From assembly GCA_050301795.1 (NCBI GenBank), contig JBNKZU010000018.1, positions 62,001 to 126,000 of the forward strand: 64,000 bases of DNA, written 5' to 3'. Shown here one piece after another: positions 41,101 through 49,702 of the stretch (its first letter is position 1; each line of letters starts with the position of its first letter). The notes below the pieces were generated by a model. The model saw only the letters and a list, made by a program, of their open reading frames with translations, ran no database searches and was not told where the DNA came from. This DNA comes from JBNKZU01 sp050301795 (GTDB lineage: Bacteria; Pseudomonadota; Gammaproteobacteria; Thiohalomonadales; Thiohalomonadaceae). Made by a program: the position numbers and the translations under genes.

Positions 41101-42097
41101 CCGCCTTCGGTTTTGAACCACGACCAGTTGCCCCCTCGTCTCGGATCTCACCACCGGAACCTGTGGCTGCACCAGGGAAAGGTGAAATAGCGGTTGGATG
41201 ATTATGAGTCTCGACCTTCATTAAGATCGCCATCTCTTCCTGATGGTATTGATACTCACCCGACTGTGGATTTGGGAAGAAGCGACCGGCCTTAGATCCG
41301 TTGATTACCGCAGAGTTATCCTTGTAGGCCGAGAGCGTACCCTCTGAACTCAGTTGGTGGGTATTTCGGATCATGGAGAATAGCGACCGATCTTTGGTCT
41401 CCCCATCAATAATCCAGTCGGCATTAAAGATCTTATGGCGGCAATGTTCTGAGTTTGCTTGAGCAAACATCATCAGTTCTGCATCGGATGGATTACGTCC
41501 GAGTGCAGTGAAGTTTTCAACCAGATAATCGACCTCATCTGCGGCAAGAGCCAAACCCCACTCGGTGTTGGCCTTTTCAAGCTCCTCTTTTCCGCCACCA
41601 AGAATATCGACCTGTCGCACCGGAGCTGGAGTATGCGCTTCAAACAGCGCCTCAGCCTCCTCAGATTCTGAGATGACCTGTTCGATCATGCGATCATGGA
41701 TTAGCGATTTAAGAAGGATTAGATCCTTGGTGGTGATCTCATCACCATTTGTTGAATCGACATAGTAGACTGTGCCGCGCTCAATACGTCGAATCTTCTC
41801 AAGCCCGCAGTTGTGTGCAATATCGGTCGCTTTAGAAGCCCAAGGTGAAATGGTGCCAATTCGGGGGATCACCAATAACTGAGTACCGAATGGCTCCTGT
41901 CGGGCTGCACGCGGACCATATTGGAGAATCTTTTCGAGTGTATCTAATTCGTTGTGAGACAGCTCACCATCGACATCAATAAAATGGAGAAACCCAGCAT
42001 AGACCTCTTTAATATTAGACGAAACACTCTCAAGCTGAGCCATCAGCTTTTTGAGGCGGAAGTCAGAAAGTGCGGGTGAACCACGGAGTACAAGCAT
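38198..42097 (-). CDS. purL: Phosphoribosylformylglycinamidine synthase
   Basis: A 1299-residue single-chain FGAM synthase of the purine pathway, the usual length in gammaproteobacteria. N-terminal domain, linker, synthetase core (MMFAQANSEHCRHKIFNADW, VETHNHPTAISPFPGAATGSGG in pieces, GRGSKPKAGLTGFSVSNL) and a C-terminal glutamine amidotransferase (GFSYGDVLGAGEGWA, GVCNGCQMMSNL with the catalytic Cys, MMPHPERVFRA). The start at 42097 gives MLVLRGSPALSDFR, as in the family. Confidence 0.98.
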   Translation of the reverse strand: MLVLRGSPALSDFRLKKLMAQLESVSSNIKEVYAGFLHFIDVDGELSHNELDTLEKILQYGPRAARQEPFGTQLLVIPRIGTISPWASKATDIAHNCGLEKIRRIERGTVYYVDSTNGDEITTKDLILLKSLIHDRMIEQVISESEEAEALFEAHTPAPVRQVDILGGGKEELEKANTEWGLALAADEVDYLVENFTALGRNPSDAELMMFAQANSEHCRHKIFNADWIIDGETKDRSLFSMIRNTHQLSSEGTLSAYKDNSAVINGSKAGRFFPNPQSGEYQYHQEEMAILMKVETHNHPTAISPFPGAATGSGGEIRDEGATGRGSKPKAGLTGFSVSNLRIPGFEQPWETDYGKPDRIVSALDIMIDGPLGGAAFNNEFGRPAINGYFRTYEEAVPGANGKEVRGYHKPIMLAGGLGNIRVEHVEKNPIPEGSKLVVLGGPAMLIGLGGGAASSMATGESSEALDFASVQRGNPEIERRCQEVIDRCWQLGEENPIISIHDVGAGGLSNAMPELVNDAGMGAIYQLRDIPNDEPGMSPMEIWCNESQERYVMAIAPEDMERFSALCERERCPYAVIGEATKAQQLKLHDSHFENDVIDMPMEVLLGKPPKMTRDVAKTQIKHESFNTAMVDPTDAAYRLLCLPTIADKTFLITIGDRSVTGLVARDQMVGPWQTPVADCGVTAASYDTYAGESMAMGERTPVALIDHAAAARMAVGESLTNIAASAIDDIGRIVLSANWMAPAGHPGEDAGLYDAVQAVGMQICPELGISIPVGKDSMSMKTVWEQDGEERSVTAPLSLIVTAFAPVSDVRRTLTPELKTDQGDSDLILIDLGQGKNRLGGSSLAQVYKRLGDDAPDLDNAELVKQFFEAIQGLNREGRILAYHDRSDGGLFTTVAEMAFAAHCGMTLDIGHTGHDPVAALFNEELGAVIQVRHEDTEEVLSYLREYDLSAHSYVIGHLNDDDEIIIKHHDDLLIHETRVDLQRAWSETTYRMQSLRDNPDCAQEEYDALLDADNPGMDAQLSFDIDENIAAPYISKKKRPSIAVLREQGVNGQIEMAAAFDRAGFKTVDVHMSDIISGRHSLKTFNGLVACGGFSYGDVLGAGEGWAKSVLFNSRARDEFEAFFNRDDSFGLGVCNGCQMMSNLHELIPGTQAWPHFVRNISEQFEARVAMVEVVKSPSLFLTGMEGSKMPIAVAHGEGRAEFGEDVDPAELLRNKQVALRYVNNYGDPTEYYPANPNGSPLGITGLTNSDGRFTIMMPHPERVFRAVQHSWYPKEWGEDGPWMRMFRNARVWVD

Positions 42098-42251
42098 CTT
42101 TTTTTGCCCTGTTTACAGTCGATTGCAGGGGGTAGATCATAATAGATTAGTACCTAAAATTCCCCCTTTTCGACGTCTAATTAAGCGATTTATTTTTGGT
42201 GAAGTATCAGTGCTATACTGCGCCCCTGATTTTTTGCGAACATTTTTGAAG

Positions 42252-42686
42252 ATGACTACTGAACAAATCACAGCCCCCTGCTCGTTAATTAAACGCATCG
42301 CCATCATCTTTTACGATTTGGTACTTCTTTTCGGGATGTTGTTACTGGCAAGTCTGGTGACCCTACCAATTCTTGGTGGTGAGGCTGCAAAGGGGTTTAA
42401 TCCATTTCTCACTATCTATTTTGTCGGTGTCGCCTACCTTTTCTATGGGTGGTTCTGGACTCACGGAGGACAGACACTTGGGATGAAAACCTGGCGTGTA
42501 CGTGTTGAAACGCTTAATGGAGAGGCGATCAGTAACAAGCAGGCAATCATTCGAGCCACTGTTGCGCTGATATCTGCCCTGTTTTTCGGTATCGGTTTTT
42601 TGTGGTCACTTTTTGATAAAGAGAAACGAACCTGGCACGACATCGCCTCTAATAGTCGATTAACCGCAATCCTGAAGGTTCGCTAG
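42252..42686 (+). CDS. RDD family inner-membrane protein
   Basis: A 144-residue protein with three or four hydrophobic segments and the RDD pattern: LIKRIAIIFYDLVLLFG (Arg and Asp of the first helix), GGQTLGMKTWRVRVE and a C-terminal DKEKRTWHDIAS. Transport of small solutes or Na+ has been proposed for some members. The ATG at 42252 is chosen since the longer frame runs into the purL promoter. It overlaps the convergent GGDEF-like gene by 4 bp. Confidence 0.9.
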   Translation: MTTEQITAPCSLIKRIAIIFYDLVLLFGMLLLASLVTLPILGGEAAKGFNPFLTIYFVGVAYLFYGWFWTHGGQTLGMKTWRVRVETLNGEAISNKQAIIRATVALISALFFGIGFLWSLFDKEKRTWHDIASNSRLTAILKVR

Positions 42687-43435
42687 GACGGGTCGCTCAT
42701 CGCAACCTGATTACGCCCTGATGCAATGGCGTTCTTCAACGCCTTACCAGCACCACTGACAATACGGTTTAAATCTTCATAATCCTGATGAACCGTTTTA
42801 ATGCCGATGCTTAAGGTGAGCTCAACCAACTCATCACCCTTTTTAAACTCTTTATCATTGACAATCTTCCGAATTCGTTCAGCGACATCGTAAGCGCCTT
42901 CACGACTGGTGTGAGGAAGTATCGCAATAAAAATATCTTCCCGATAATGGCCGATCAGATCACTACCACGTAACTGCTCTTTAATGATTGCAGCAATCGT
43001 AAGTAACACATTATTCGAGAACTTCTGGCCGTAACGCTCTAAAACTGATTTGTATTGATCGATGTCCAGCATCATTAAAGCCAGTGGAAGTTGATGTCGC
43101 TCAGCAAGCATTAACTCCCGCTTTAACAACTCAATTAAATAGGTATGAACATAGGTTCCAGTCAGTGCGTCGATACGATTGAGTCTTTGCACCTTGTTTT
43201 GGGCATCGTCTAACTCTTCAAAGAGTTTGTAGAAGTGGTAAGCAATAAAGGGGGTGATAATTCCAGGAAGAACGATTGATAAAACGATCCCAATAATCCA
43301 GCCTCGCGTACTTAAATCAAACGCCAGGGCAATCAGCATAACAATAATGAGTGAAGGCACCGCAACAGCGATACCTGAACCGATGAGAACCTGTTTTAGA
43401 GGGAACTGCTTAAACCACTTCCTGATCAGTGTCAT
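42683..43435 (-). CDS. Membrane protein with degenerate GGDEF domain
   Basis: A 250-residue protein with two N-terminal transmembrane helices (VLIGSGIAVAVPSLIIVMLI and WIIGIVLSIVLPGIITPFIA) and a GGDEF fold (RIDALTGTYVHTYLIELLKR, MMLDIDQYKSVLERYGQKF). The active-site loop reads HYREDIFIAIL, that is RED-I-F in place of GGDEF, so cyclase activity is probably lost. It may bind c-di-GMP or GTP or act by protein contacts. Confidence 0.85.
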   Translation of the reverse strand: MTLIRKWFKQFPLKQVLIGSGIAVAVPSLIIVMLIALAFDLSTRGWIIGIVLSIVLPGIITPFIAYHFYKLFEELDDAQNKVQRLNRIDALTGTYVHTYLIELLKRELMLAERHQLPLALMMLDIDQYKSVLERYGQKFSNNVLLTIAAIIKEQLRGSDLIGHYREDIFIAILPHTSREGAYDVAERIRKIVNDKEFKKGDELVELTLSIGIKTVHQDYEDLNRIVSGAGKALKNAIASGRNQVAMSDPS

Positions 43436-43529
43436 TGCCTTTTCCAGTCACACTTTCAGGAAATAATAGCCTATATTCCAGAATCTGAGTATAAGCAATG
43501 CCAATTCGGGCGATGGGATCATATCCCGA

Positions 43530-43570
43530 CCATGGCAACTCAATGGGTGTATGCCCATTGAGTGTCATGG
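43530..43570 (-). repeat. Long imperfect hairpin downstream of the thioredoxin gene
   Basis: CTCAATGGG (43539-43547) and CCCATTGAG (43554-43562) pair perfectly, extended outward by CCATG/CATGG with a bulge. It lies just after the thioredoxin stop on the minus strand and lacks a T-run; a smaller hairpin GGGAT/ATCCC (43515-43527) follows. Likely a transcript-end structure. Confidence 0.55.
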
Positions 43571-43582
43571 ATTGAAGGAGGG

Positions 43583-43972
43583 TTAGGCTTCTCCCTGTGT
43601 AGCCTCTTGCTGATTCTGCTGCTCAGCGATCTGCTTGCGCACGTCATCCATATCAAGGTCTTTAGCCTGAGTAATCAACTGTTCGAACTGACCGCCCATT
43701 AGTGCACCTGGTTGTGCATAGATGACGATCTGCTCTCTGAAGATCATCAGTGTCGGGATTGAGCGGATCTGGAAATGTCCTGCAAGCTCCTGCTCTGCTT
43801 CGGTGTTCACCTTTGCAAAGACAATCCCCTCATTCTTTTCTGAGACCTCCTCAAAAACAGGACCAAACTGTTTACATGGGCCACACCAAGGTGCCCAGAA
43901 ATCAACAATCACAAAATCGTTTTTGCTGATGATCTCATCAAAGTTATCTTTTGTTAGCTCTACAGTTGCCAT
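43583..43972 (-). CDS. Thioredoxin-family protein
   Basis: A 129-residue cytosolic thioredoxin: VIVDFWAPWCGPCKQFGPVF with the WCGPC active site near residue 30, and IRSIPTLMIF with the cis-Pro. After the normal fold it has an acidic/Gln-rich tail (EQQNQQEATQGEA) of about 20 residues. It reduces disulfides or could act as a co-chaperone. Probably not the sole thioredoxin of the cell. Confidence 0.93.
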   Translation of the reverse strand: MATVELTKDNFDEIISKNDFVIVDFWAPWCGPCKQFGPVFEEVSEKNEGIVFAKVNTEAEQELAGHFQIRSIPTLMIFREQIVIYAQPGALMGGQFEQLITQAKDLDMDDVRKQIAEQQNQQEATQGEA

Positions 43973-44137
43973 TATCTCTACTCCTAAAATAAAAGGTTTG
44001 TCATTGAGTGACCAAGCGTTTAACCGAGCATTTGTCAGAACGGCATTGTAGACTTAACCACAAATAAGTATTTTCTAATATACGGATATCTTCTGATATT
44101 TCAACCGCCAATCAATCAGTTGTCGTTTTTTGTAACG

Positions 44138-44749
44138 TCACAGCAACGATTTAATCAGCTCAAGTGTCGGCTCATGATGATGATAATCAACCGCTATCGG
44201 CCAACGCGATGTTCCGCTTTCAAGCACCAGGCTTGGAAATGAGTCTACCCCGATGGCACGGGCTTTTGAGATTTGTGCTTGAAGCTCGGTCTCAACCTGT
44301 TCACTGCTTAAGAGGGTGGCAAATGTTTGTCGCTCCATTCCCTGCTCAACTGCAATTTCGATCAGTGTTTTTTCATCGGATGGATTTCTTGCCTGTTGGT
44401 AATAGCCATCCTGAATCGAGGCTGTCATGGTCGTATTGCCTAACATTGATGCAGCAATGACCGCTCGACAGGCTGGATAGGTACTTCGTTTTGGCTGGCA
44501 TTGTGTCCAAAAATCGTAATTAAACCAGATGCCGGGAACCCTTTTTTCGATATGCTGCCAAATCTTTTGAAGATGTTGTTGAAATGAGAGCGGCATCGGC
44601 TCATCACTGTCGGGAGCCAGACCACCGACTAACCGGATAATCCTGACACTATCAGGAAGTGACTCCTGCAAACGCTCAAACACCGGGCGGTAGGCATAAC
44701 ACCAACTGCACATTGGATCGTGGACATAATAGAGAGTGGCGTGGCTCAT
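44138..44749 (-). CDS. DsbA-family thiol oxidoreductase without signal peptide
   Basis: A 203-residue protein with a thioredoxin/DsbA fold: YYVHDPMCSWCYAYRPVF contains the CSWC active site near residue 14, a helical insert follows, and GVDSFPSLVLE holds the cis-Pro. No signal peptide is present, so it is likely cytosolic, like the FrnE-like DSBA proteins. It is 2 bp downstream of hslR in the same operon. Confidence 0.88.
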   Translation of the reverse strand: MSHATLYYVHDPMCSWCYAYRPVFERLQESLPDSVRIIRLVGGLAPDSDEPMPLSFQQHLQKIWQHIEKRVPGIWFNYDFWTQCQPKRSTYPACRAVIAASMLGNTTMTASIQDGYYQQARNPSDEKTLIEIAVEQGMERQTFATLLSSEQVETELQAQISKARAIGVDSFPSLVLESGTSRWPIAVDYHHHEPTLELIKSLL

Positions 44750-44751
44750 GG

Positions 44752-45135
44752 TTATTGTTTAAAACGGATGATATGTCGGCGCTGCTTTTTATCCGGCCTT
44801 TTGGCAGGGCGTGGTGACGATGCCTCTAAAAGCTTTCTCATTTCAGCACTCTGTTCACGTTTTTTTATGCTCTCCTCTGACTCTAGATAAAGAAGCGCAG
44901 CTTGTGTCGCAGAACCACGCTTGTCTGCAAGATCTTTAACGGTAATTGTAAAGGTGGTATTTGCTTTGGTGATCTCAAGGGTGTCGCCGATTTTAATTAC
45001 ATGAGCCGGTTTGACTCGACGACCATTGAGATGAACATGACCTCCGGCAATGGCCTCCTGCGCCAGATTACGGTGCTTAAAGAAACGAGCCGCCCATAAC
45101 CATTTATCAAGACGAACGTGGTGTTCATCACTCAT
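44752..45135 (-). CDS. hslR: Heat-shock protein 15 (S4-domain ribosome-associated protein)
   Basis: A 127-residue protein: S4 RNA-binding domain VRLDKWLWAARFFKHRNLAQ, GGHVHLNGRRVKPAH, then a basic tail ending KKQRRHIIRFKQ. In E. coli HslR binds 50S subunits carrying stalled nascent chains and recycles them. The start MSDEHHVRLDK at 45135 is chosen by homology; the frame extends 14 codons upstream. It overlaps the zinc-ribbon gene by 8 bp. Confidence 0.93.
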   Translation of the reverse strand: MSDEHHVRLDKWLWAARFFKHRNLAQEAIAGGHVHLNGRRVKPAHVIKIGDTLEITKANTTFTITVKDLADKRGSATQAALLYLESEESIKKREQSAEMRKLLEASSPRPAKRPDKKQRRHIIRFKQ

Positions 45136-45352
45136 CTTTATCAACAACTCCCTGTAACATCTCCTCATAGTAGTCATTGGGGATCAGTGCATTGTCTTCG
45201 GTTTCACAGGCGGGACAGGACTGCCTGAGCATCACCCCCATCGCCGAGCTGTCACTATAATCCTCGCCAATGATGTGCGTGTAGGTCAGCATTCCCTCAA
45301 AATGGCAATCGTAGCAGTGTCCCCACGCCTTGAATTTTTTATCAAATCTCAT
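45128..45352 (-). CDS. Small zinc-ribbon-like protein
   Basis: A 74-residue protein with two CxxC knuckles (HCYDCHFEG and SCPACETED) 35 residues apart, consistent with one zinc site. The rest is acidic. It is the first gene of the hslR-dsbA-like group and overlaps hslR by 8 bp. No known family name; possibly RNA- or ribosome-linked from the context. Confidence 0.7.
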   Translation of the reverse strand: MRFDKKFKAWGHCYDCHFEGMLTYTHIIGEDYSDSSAMGVMLRQSCPACETEDNALIPNDYYEEMLQGVVDKDE

Positions 45353-45405
45353 CTTTCACTATCTTGTTTAATCATTGTGTGAGTTTAGCTTCTATTGAAA
45401 TAGAG

Positions 45406-45436
45406 AGCCAAAAAAAACCCGTCAATGACGGGTTTT
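45406..45436 (-). terminator. Terminator of the FmdB-like gene
   Basis: AAAACCCGTC (45414-45423) and GACGGGTTTT (45427-45436) form a 10-bp stem with an AAT loop. On the minus strand a run of T follows (complement of the A-run 45411-45417). Confidence 0.9.
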
Positions 45437-45450
45437 TAGTAGTCGATTGA

Positions 45451-45705
45451 TTATGAGAGTCCACACATCCCTGAGCCACAACCACCTGATGGACAGGTCG
45501 GTGGCGTTCCACTACCCATATTGCCACTGCTGACGATATTTCCGGCCGTCATCATACGCTCGACCGGACTATCCGCAGGGGTATCGCCGCTATCAATTCC
45601 GGCACACTCGCACACCTCACCCCAAGTGGTAAGTTTTTCACTCATTTTATGTTGAACCTCAACAATCTGCCCATTTGCCGGACAGCGATAATCGTAACTC
45701 GGCAT
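45451..45705 (-). CDS. FmdB-like zinc-ribbon protein
   Basis: An 84-residue protein starting MPSYDYRCPANGQIVEVQH, the FmdB-type N-terminus (a single Cys where the family has CxxC), with VCECAG further on and a Gly/Cys-rich tail CPSGGCGSGMCGLS. The cysteines may form a variant zinc site. Short intergenic distances are absent on both sides, and it has its own terminator. Confidence 0.75.
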   Translation of the reverse strand: MPSYDYRCPANGQIVEVQHKMSEKLTTWGEVCECAGIDSGDTPADSPVERMMTAGNIVSSGNMGSGTPPTCPSGGCGSGMCGLS

Positions 45706-45877
45706 CTCAATACCTCACATGAATAATTTCAGGCTATATAACCATTCTGAGTGTTTAAATTTTGCTTCAGAATTCACCATTTTCGCACGCGGTGGGTGCA
45801 GATCGTTAATCGATGACCACTCGAGTACGAAAATAGCGAGATTATGGCGCAAAAGATAAGTGCTAAGGTTAGTGATA

Positions 45878-47794
45878 TTAAACGCTCATCTCCAGCAACA
45901 TATGATTCAGCTTACTCACAAACGCGGCCGGATCATCCAACTGTCCACCCTCTGCGAGGAGTGCCTGATCAAACAGAATCGAGGTTAGATCATTAAAGCG
46001 TTCGCCCTCTTCTGTTTTGAGCTTCACAACCAATGGATGCTCTGGGTTTAGCTCCATAATCGGTTTGATCTCTGGTGCACTCTGCCCAACCTGTTTAAGG
46101 ATGCGCTCCAGATTGGCGCTCATCTCATCCTCATTCGTTACCAAACAGGCTGGAGATGAGGTCAAACGATGCGTTATACGCACCTCTTTAACCTTTTCAC
46201 CCAAGGCTTCGGTCACTTTTTTGATGAGATCTTCAAAATCCTTCGCGACCTCTTCCTTCTGTTTTTTCTCCTCTTCATCTTCCATGTTACCGAGATCAAG
46301 CTCACCCTTGGCAACAGACTTCAATGGCTTACCATCAAACTCGGTTAAGGATGAGGTGAGCCATTCATCAACACGCTCATGCATCAGCAAAACCTCGATT
46401 CCTTTCTTGCGGAAGATCTCAAGATGCGGACTGTTCTTGGCTGCGGCAAAGCTGTCTGCGGTTATGTAGTAGATCGCCTCTTGGCCATCTTTCATACGCT
46501 CGACATAATCGGCGAGTGAGACCGATTGCTCAGCAGTGTCGTTATGGGTTGAAGCAAAACGTAGTAGCTTGGCGATCTGATCTTTGTTGGCAAAGTCCTC
46601 TCCTGGCCCCTCTTTGATCACCTTGCCGAACTGCTCCCAGAACTCTCTATATTTTTCCGGCTCACTCTTTGCCAACGACTCCAGCATACCTAATACCTTC
46701 TTCACTGAGCCGCTTTTCATCGAGTCGATCGCACGATTGTGTTGCAGAATCTCACGTGAAACATTCAGTGGCAGATCGCTCGAATCGATAACTCCACGCA
46801 CAAATCGCAGATAGTTCGGCATCAGATGTTCAGCGTCATCCATAATGAAGACACGCTTAACATACAGCTTGATGCCATGCTGACGTTCGCGATCCCAGAG
46901 ATCAAACGGTGCACGTTTTGGGATATAGAGCAGCGAGGTATATTCCAGTTTTCCTTCAACCCGGTTATGGCTGTGGACAAGCGGATCTTCAAAGTCGTGA
47001 CTGACATGCTTATAAAATTCGTTGTACTCCTCTTCGCTGATCTCACTCTTGGGACGCACCCACAGCGCCGAGGCTTTATTGACGGTCTCCTCTTCGGGTA
47101 TCACCGTTTCATCCTTCTCTTTATCATCCTTTGATGGCATCTCCTCTTTTTCCATCACAATCGGTAGTGTGATGTGATCGGAGTATTTGCGAATAATTGA
47201 ACGCAAACGCCATCCATCGATGAACTCGCTCGCATCCTCACGAAGATGCAGAGTGATCTCGGTACCACGATCGGCCTTCTCTATATTCTCCAGGGTGTAG
47301 TCACCTTCACCACCTGATGTCCACTGCACACCATGCTCTGCGGTTAGGCCTGCACGACGAGTTTTGACGGTCACCTTATCCGCAACAATAAATGAGGAGT
47401 AGAAACCAACACCAAATTGGCCAATCAGATGGGCATCTTTTTGTTGATCTCCGCTAAGCTGCTCCATAAAGGCCTTGGTGCCGGATCGAGCAATGGTACC
47501 GAGGTTTTCAACCACCTCATCACGGCTCATACCAATTCCGTTATCACGGATAGTAACGGTCTTTGCCTCTTTGTCGAATTCGATCTTTATCTTGAGGTTT
47601 GTACTGTCACCCTCGTACAGGGCATCGTCAGAAAGCGCTTCAAAGCGTAATTTATCGCACGCATCAGAAGCGTTTGAAACCAGCTCACGCAGGAAAATCT
47701 CCTTATTTGAGTAGAGTGAGTGAATCATCAAATGGAGTAACTGCTTTACTTCAGTTTCAAATCCAAGTGTCTCTTTTTGAGCGTCTACCGTCAT
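45878..47794 (-). CDS. htpG: Chaperone HtpG (Hsp90)
   Basis: A 638-residue cytosolic chaperone. N-terminal GHKL ATPase with LRELVSNASDACDKLR, IRDNGIGMSRDEV and GQFGVGFYSSF; middle domain with LWVRPKSEISEEEY and SSDLPLNVSREILQ; C-terminal dimerisation domain. A charged linker lies near 230-250. The start MTVDAQKETLGFETE at 47794 is chosen by homology, 24 codons into the open frame. A sigma-32-type promoter lies upstream. Confidence 0.97.
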   Translation of the reverse strand: MTVDAQKETLGFETEVKQLLHLMIHSLYSNKEIFLRELVSNASDACDKLRFEALSDDALYEGDSTNLKIKIEFDKEAKTVTIRDNGIGMSRDEVVENLGTIARSGTKAFMEQLSGDQQKDAHLIGQFGVGFYSSFIVADKVTVKTRRAGLTAEHGVQWTSGGEGDYTLENIEKADRGTEITLHLREDASEFIDGWRLRSIIRKYSDHITLPIVMEKEEMPSKDDKEKDETVIPEEETVNKASALWVRPKSEISEEEYNEFYKHVSHDFEDPLVHSHNRVEGKLEYTSLLYIPKRAPFDLWDRERQHGIKLYVKRVFIMDDAEHLMPNYLRFVRGVIDSSDLPLNVSREILQHNRAIDSMKSGSVKKVLGMLESLAKSEPEKYREFWEQFGKVIKEGPGEDFANKDQIAKLLRFASTHNDTAEQSVSLADYVERMKDGQEAIYYITADSFAAAKNSPHLEIFRKKGIEVLLMHERVDEWLTSSLTEFDGKPLKSVAKGELDLGNMEDEEEKKQKEEVAKDFEDLIKKVTEALGEKVKEVRITHRLTSSPACLVTNEDEMSANLERILKQVGQSAPEIKPIMELNPEHPLVVKLKTEEGERFNDLTSILFDQALLAEGGQLDDPAAFVSKLNHMLLEMSV

Positions 47795-47839
47795 AGCCTG
47801 TTGTATCTCCGTCAATCTAATAGTTGGGATGAATCGGAC

Positions 47840-47866
47840 AAGTGGGGGTATTTTTAGACCTTTCAA
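47840..47866 (-). promoter_or_regulatory. Sigma-32 heat-shock promoter of htpG
   Basis: On the minus strand TTGAAA (47866-47861), a 13-bp spacer and CCCCACTT (47847-47840), close to the consensus CTTGAAA - 13-14 - CCCCATNT (CCCCA exact, one mismatch at the T). It lies 46-72 bp upstream of the chosen htpG start. Confidence 0.75.
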
Positions 47867-47953
47867 TAGCCGATTTCACCCGTTCTGATGCAGTAATCAC
47901 TAAAAGCTTCGGGCATAATAGTGTGCAAACACTTAAGACTTAGATGACGAGGT

Positions 47954-49597
47954 ATGAAGGCAGTCATGGAAATTGAAACCATTACAACAACCCCTTTTGA
48001 TGATCAACGTCCCGGAACATCAGGGCTTAGAAAAACTGTCACCAGGTTTCAAACACCAAACTACCTGGAAAACTTTGTCCAATCGATCTTTGATACACGT
48101 CCCGACCTGAAAAGTGGGATTCTGGTGGTTGGTGGTGATGGCCGTTACTACAACCGCGAAGCGATACAGATTATTTTAAAAATGGCCGCTGCCAATGGTG
48201 TCGCTAAGGTGATTGTCGGTCAAGGCGGCCTGCTCTCAACTCCGGCAGCCTCTGCTGTTATTCGTAAATATGAGACCCAGGGTGGCATTATCCTCTCAGC
48301 CAGTCATAACCCCGGTGGCCCCGATGGCGACTTCGGTATTAAATTTAACAGCGCCAATGGCGGCCCTGCATCAGAATCGGTCACAGAAGCGATCTACAAA
48401 AACACCCAGGCCATCACCAGCTACAAGATAGTTGAGTGTGACGGGGTTGATCTCGACAGCCGTGGCACCAGTTTTATCGGCGATACCATTATCGATGTCA
48501 TTAGTCCCGTAGATGACTATATCGAGCTAATGGCCGATCTTTTTGACTTTGATGCCATAAAAGCGATGTTTAACCGTGGGTTTACGATGCGCTTTGATGC
48601 CATGCATGCGATCACAGGCCCTTATGCCACGGCCATTTTTGAACAGGCACTTGGAGCAGCCTCAGGTACTGTCATCAATGGAACACCACTGGAAGATTTT
48701 GGAGGTGGTCATCCTGATCCCAACCTTACCTATGCTAAGGATCTGGTTGTCGAGATGTTTAGCGATAACGCTCCCGATTTTGGTGCCGCATCCGACGGGG
48801 ATGGGGATCGAAATATGGTGCTTGGAAACAACTTCTTTGTTACCCCATCCGATTCACTTGCAGTGATCGCCGCCAACGCCACACTTATTCCCGCCTACCG
48901 TGATGGCATTGCCGGGATTGCACGCTCGATGCCAACCAGCGCCGCTGCTGACAGGGTTGCAGATCAATTGGGGGTCGATTGCTTCGAAACACCAACAGGT
49001 TGGAAGTTCTTTGGCAATCTCCTGGACGATGGCCGAATTACAATGTGTGGAGAGGAGAGTTTCGGCACTGGTTCGAGTCATGTCCGTGAAAAGGATGGAC
49101 TGTGGGCGGTGCTCGCGTGGCTAAATATTCTCGCGGTAAAAAAGGTTTCCGTTGAGTCGTTGGTAACGATGCACTGGAAACAGTTTGGTCGCAACTACTA
49201 CACCCGTCATGACTATGAGTCGATCGATGCGGTCATCGCCAAAGAGATGATGGATTCGCTGGAAAGCAGGCTGCCTGAACTGGTTCGAACGACACTTGCC
49301 GGACTTGAGGTCAGTTATGCCGATAACTTCAGCTACACCGATCCGATCGATAATAGCGTGAGCACTAATCAGGGATTACGGATTGGATTTAGCGATGGTT
49401 CCCGTATCATCTACCGTCTATCAGGGACGGGGACAGTGGGTGCGACTCTGCGAATCTATATTGAACAGTATGAATCCGATCCGGATAAACACCAGATTGA
49501 TACCCAGCAATACCTTGCTCCGTTGATTGAAGTGGCCAATCAGTTAATCGCACTTACCGAAAAAAGCGGACGTGAACAGCCCACCGTAATCACATGA
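47954..49597 (+). CDS. pgm: Phosphoglucomutase (alpha-D-glucose phosphate-specific)
   Basis: A 547-residue enzyme interconverting glucose 1- and 6-phosphate. N-terminal RPGTSGLRK, phosphoserine loop ILSASHNPGGPDGDFG, metal loop AASDGDGDRNMV, sugar-binding GEESFGTGSSH and the C-terminal phosphate-binding YRLSGTGTVGATLR. Length and architecture match eukaryote-like Pgm of this group. The ATG at 47966 is an alternative start. It is divergent from htpG. Confidence 0.97.
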   Translation: MKAVMEIETITTTPFDDQRPGTSGLRKTVTRFQTPNYLENFVQSIFDTRPDLKSGILVVGGDGRYYNREAIQIILKMAAANGVAKVIVGQGGLLSTPAASAVIRKYETQGGIILSASHNPGGPDGDFGIKFNSANGGPASESVTEAIYKNTQAITSYKIVECDGVDLDSRGTSFIGDTIIDVISPVDDYIELMADLFDFDAIKAMFNRGFTMRFDAMHAITGPYATAIFEQALGAASGTVINGTPLEDFGGGHPDPNLTYAKDLVVEMFSDNAPDFGAASDGDGDRNMVLGNNFFVTPSDSLAVIAANATLIPAYRDGIAGIARSMPTSAAADRVADQLGVDCFETPTGWKFFGNLLDDGRITMCGEESFGTGSSHVREKDGLWAVLAWLNILAVKKVSVESLVTMHWKQFGRNYYTRHDYESIDAVIAKEMMDSLESRLPELVRTTLAGLEVSYADNFSYTDPIDNSVSTNQGLRIGFSDGSRIIYRLSGTGTVGATLRIYIEQYESDPDKHQIDTQQYLAPLIEVANQLIALTEKSGREQPTVIT

Positions 49598-49702
49598 TTG
49601 GATGGGTATACCGGAGTCATATCGACTCCGGCGGCTTTCACTCCCCAATTGCCACATTATTACGTTAGAATAGCGCCCCGTTTTTTAATAAACCGTATTA
49701 TC

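Noticed and set aside
42051..42251. Longer RDD protein start
   Set aside because: The extension lies in the purL promoter and start region and has no family similarity.
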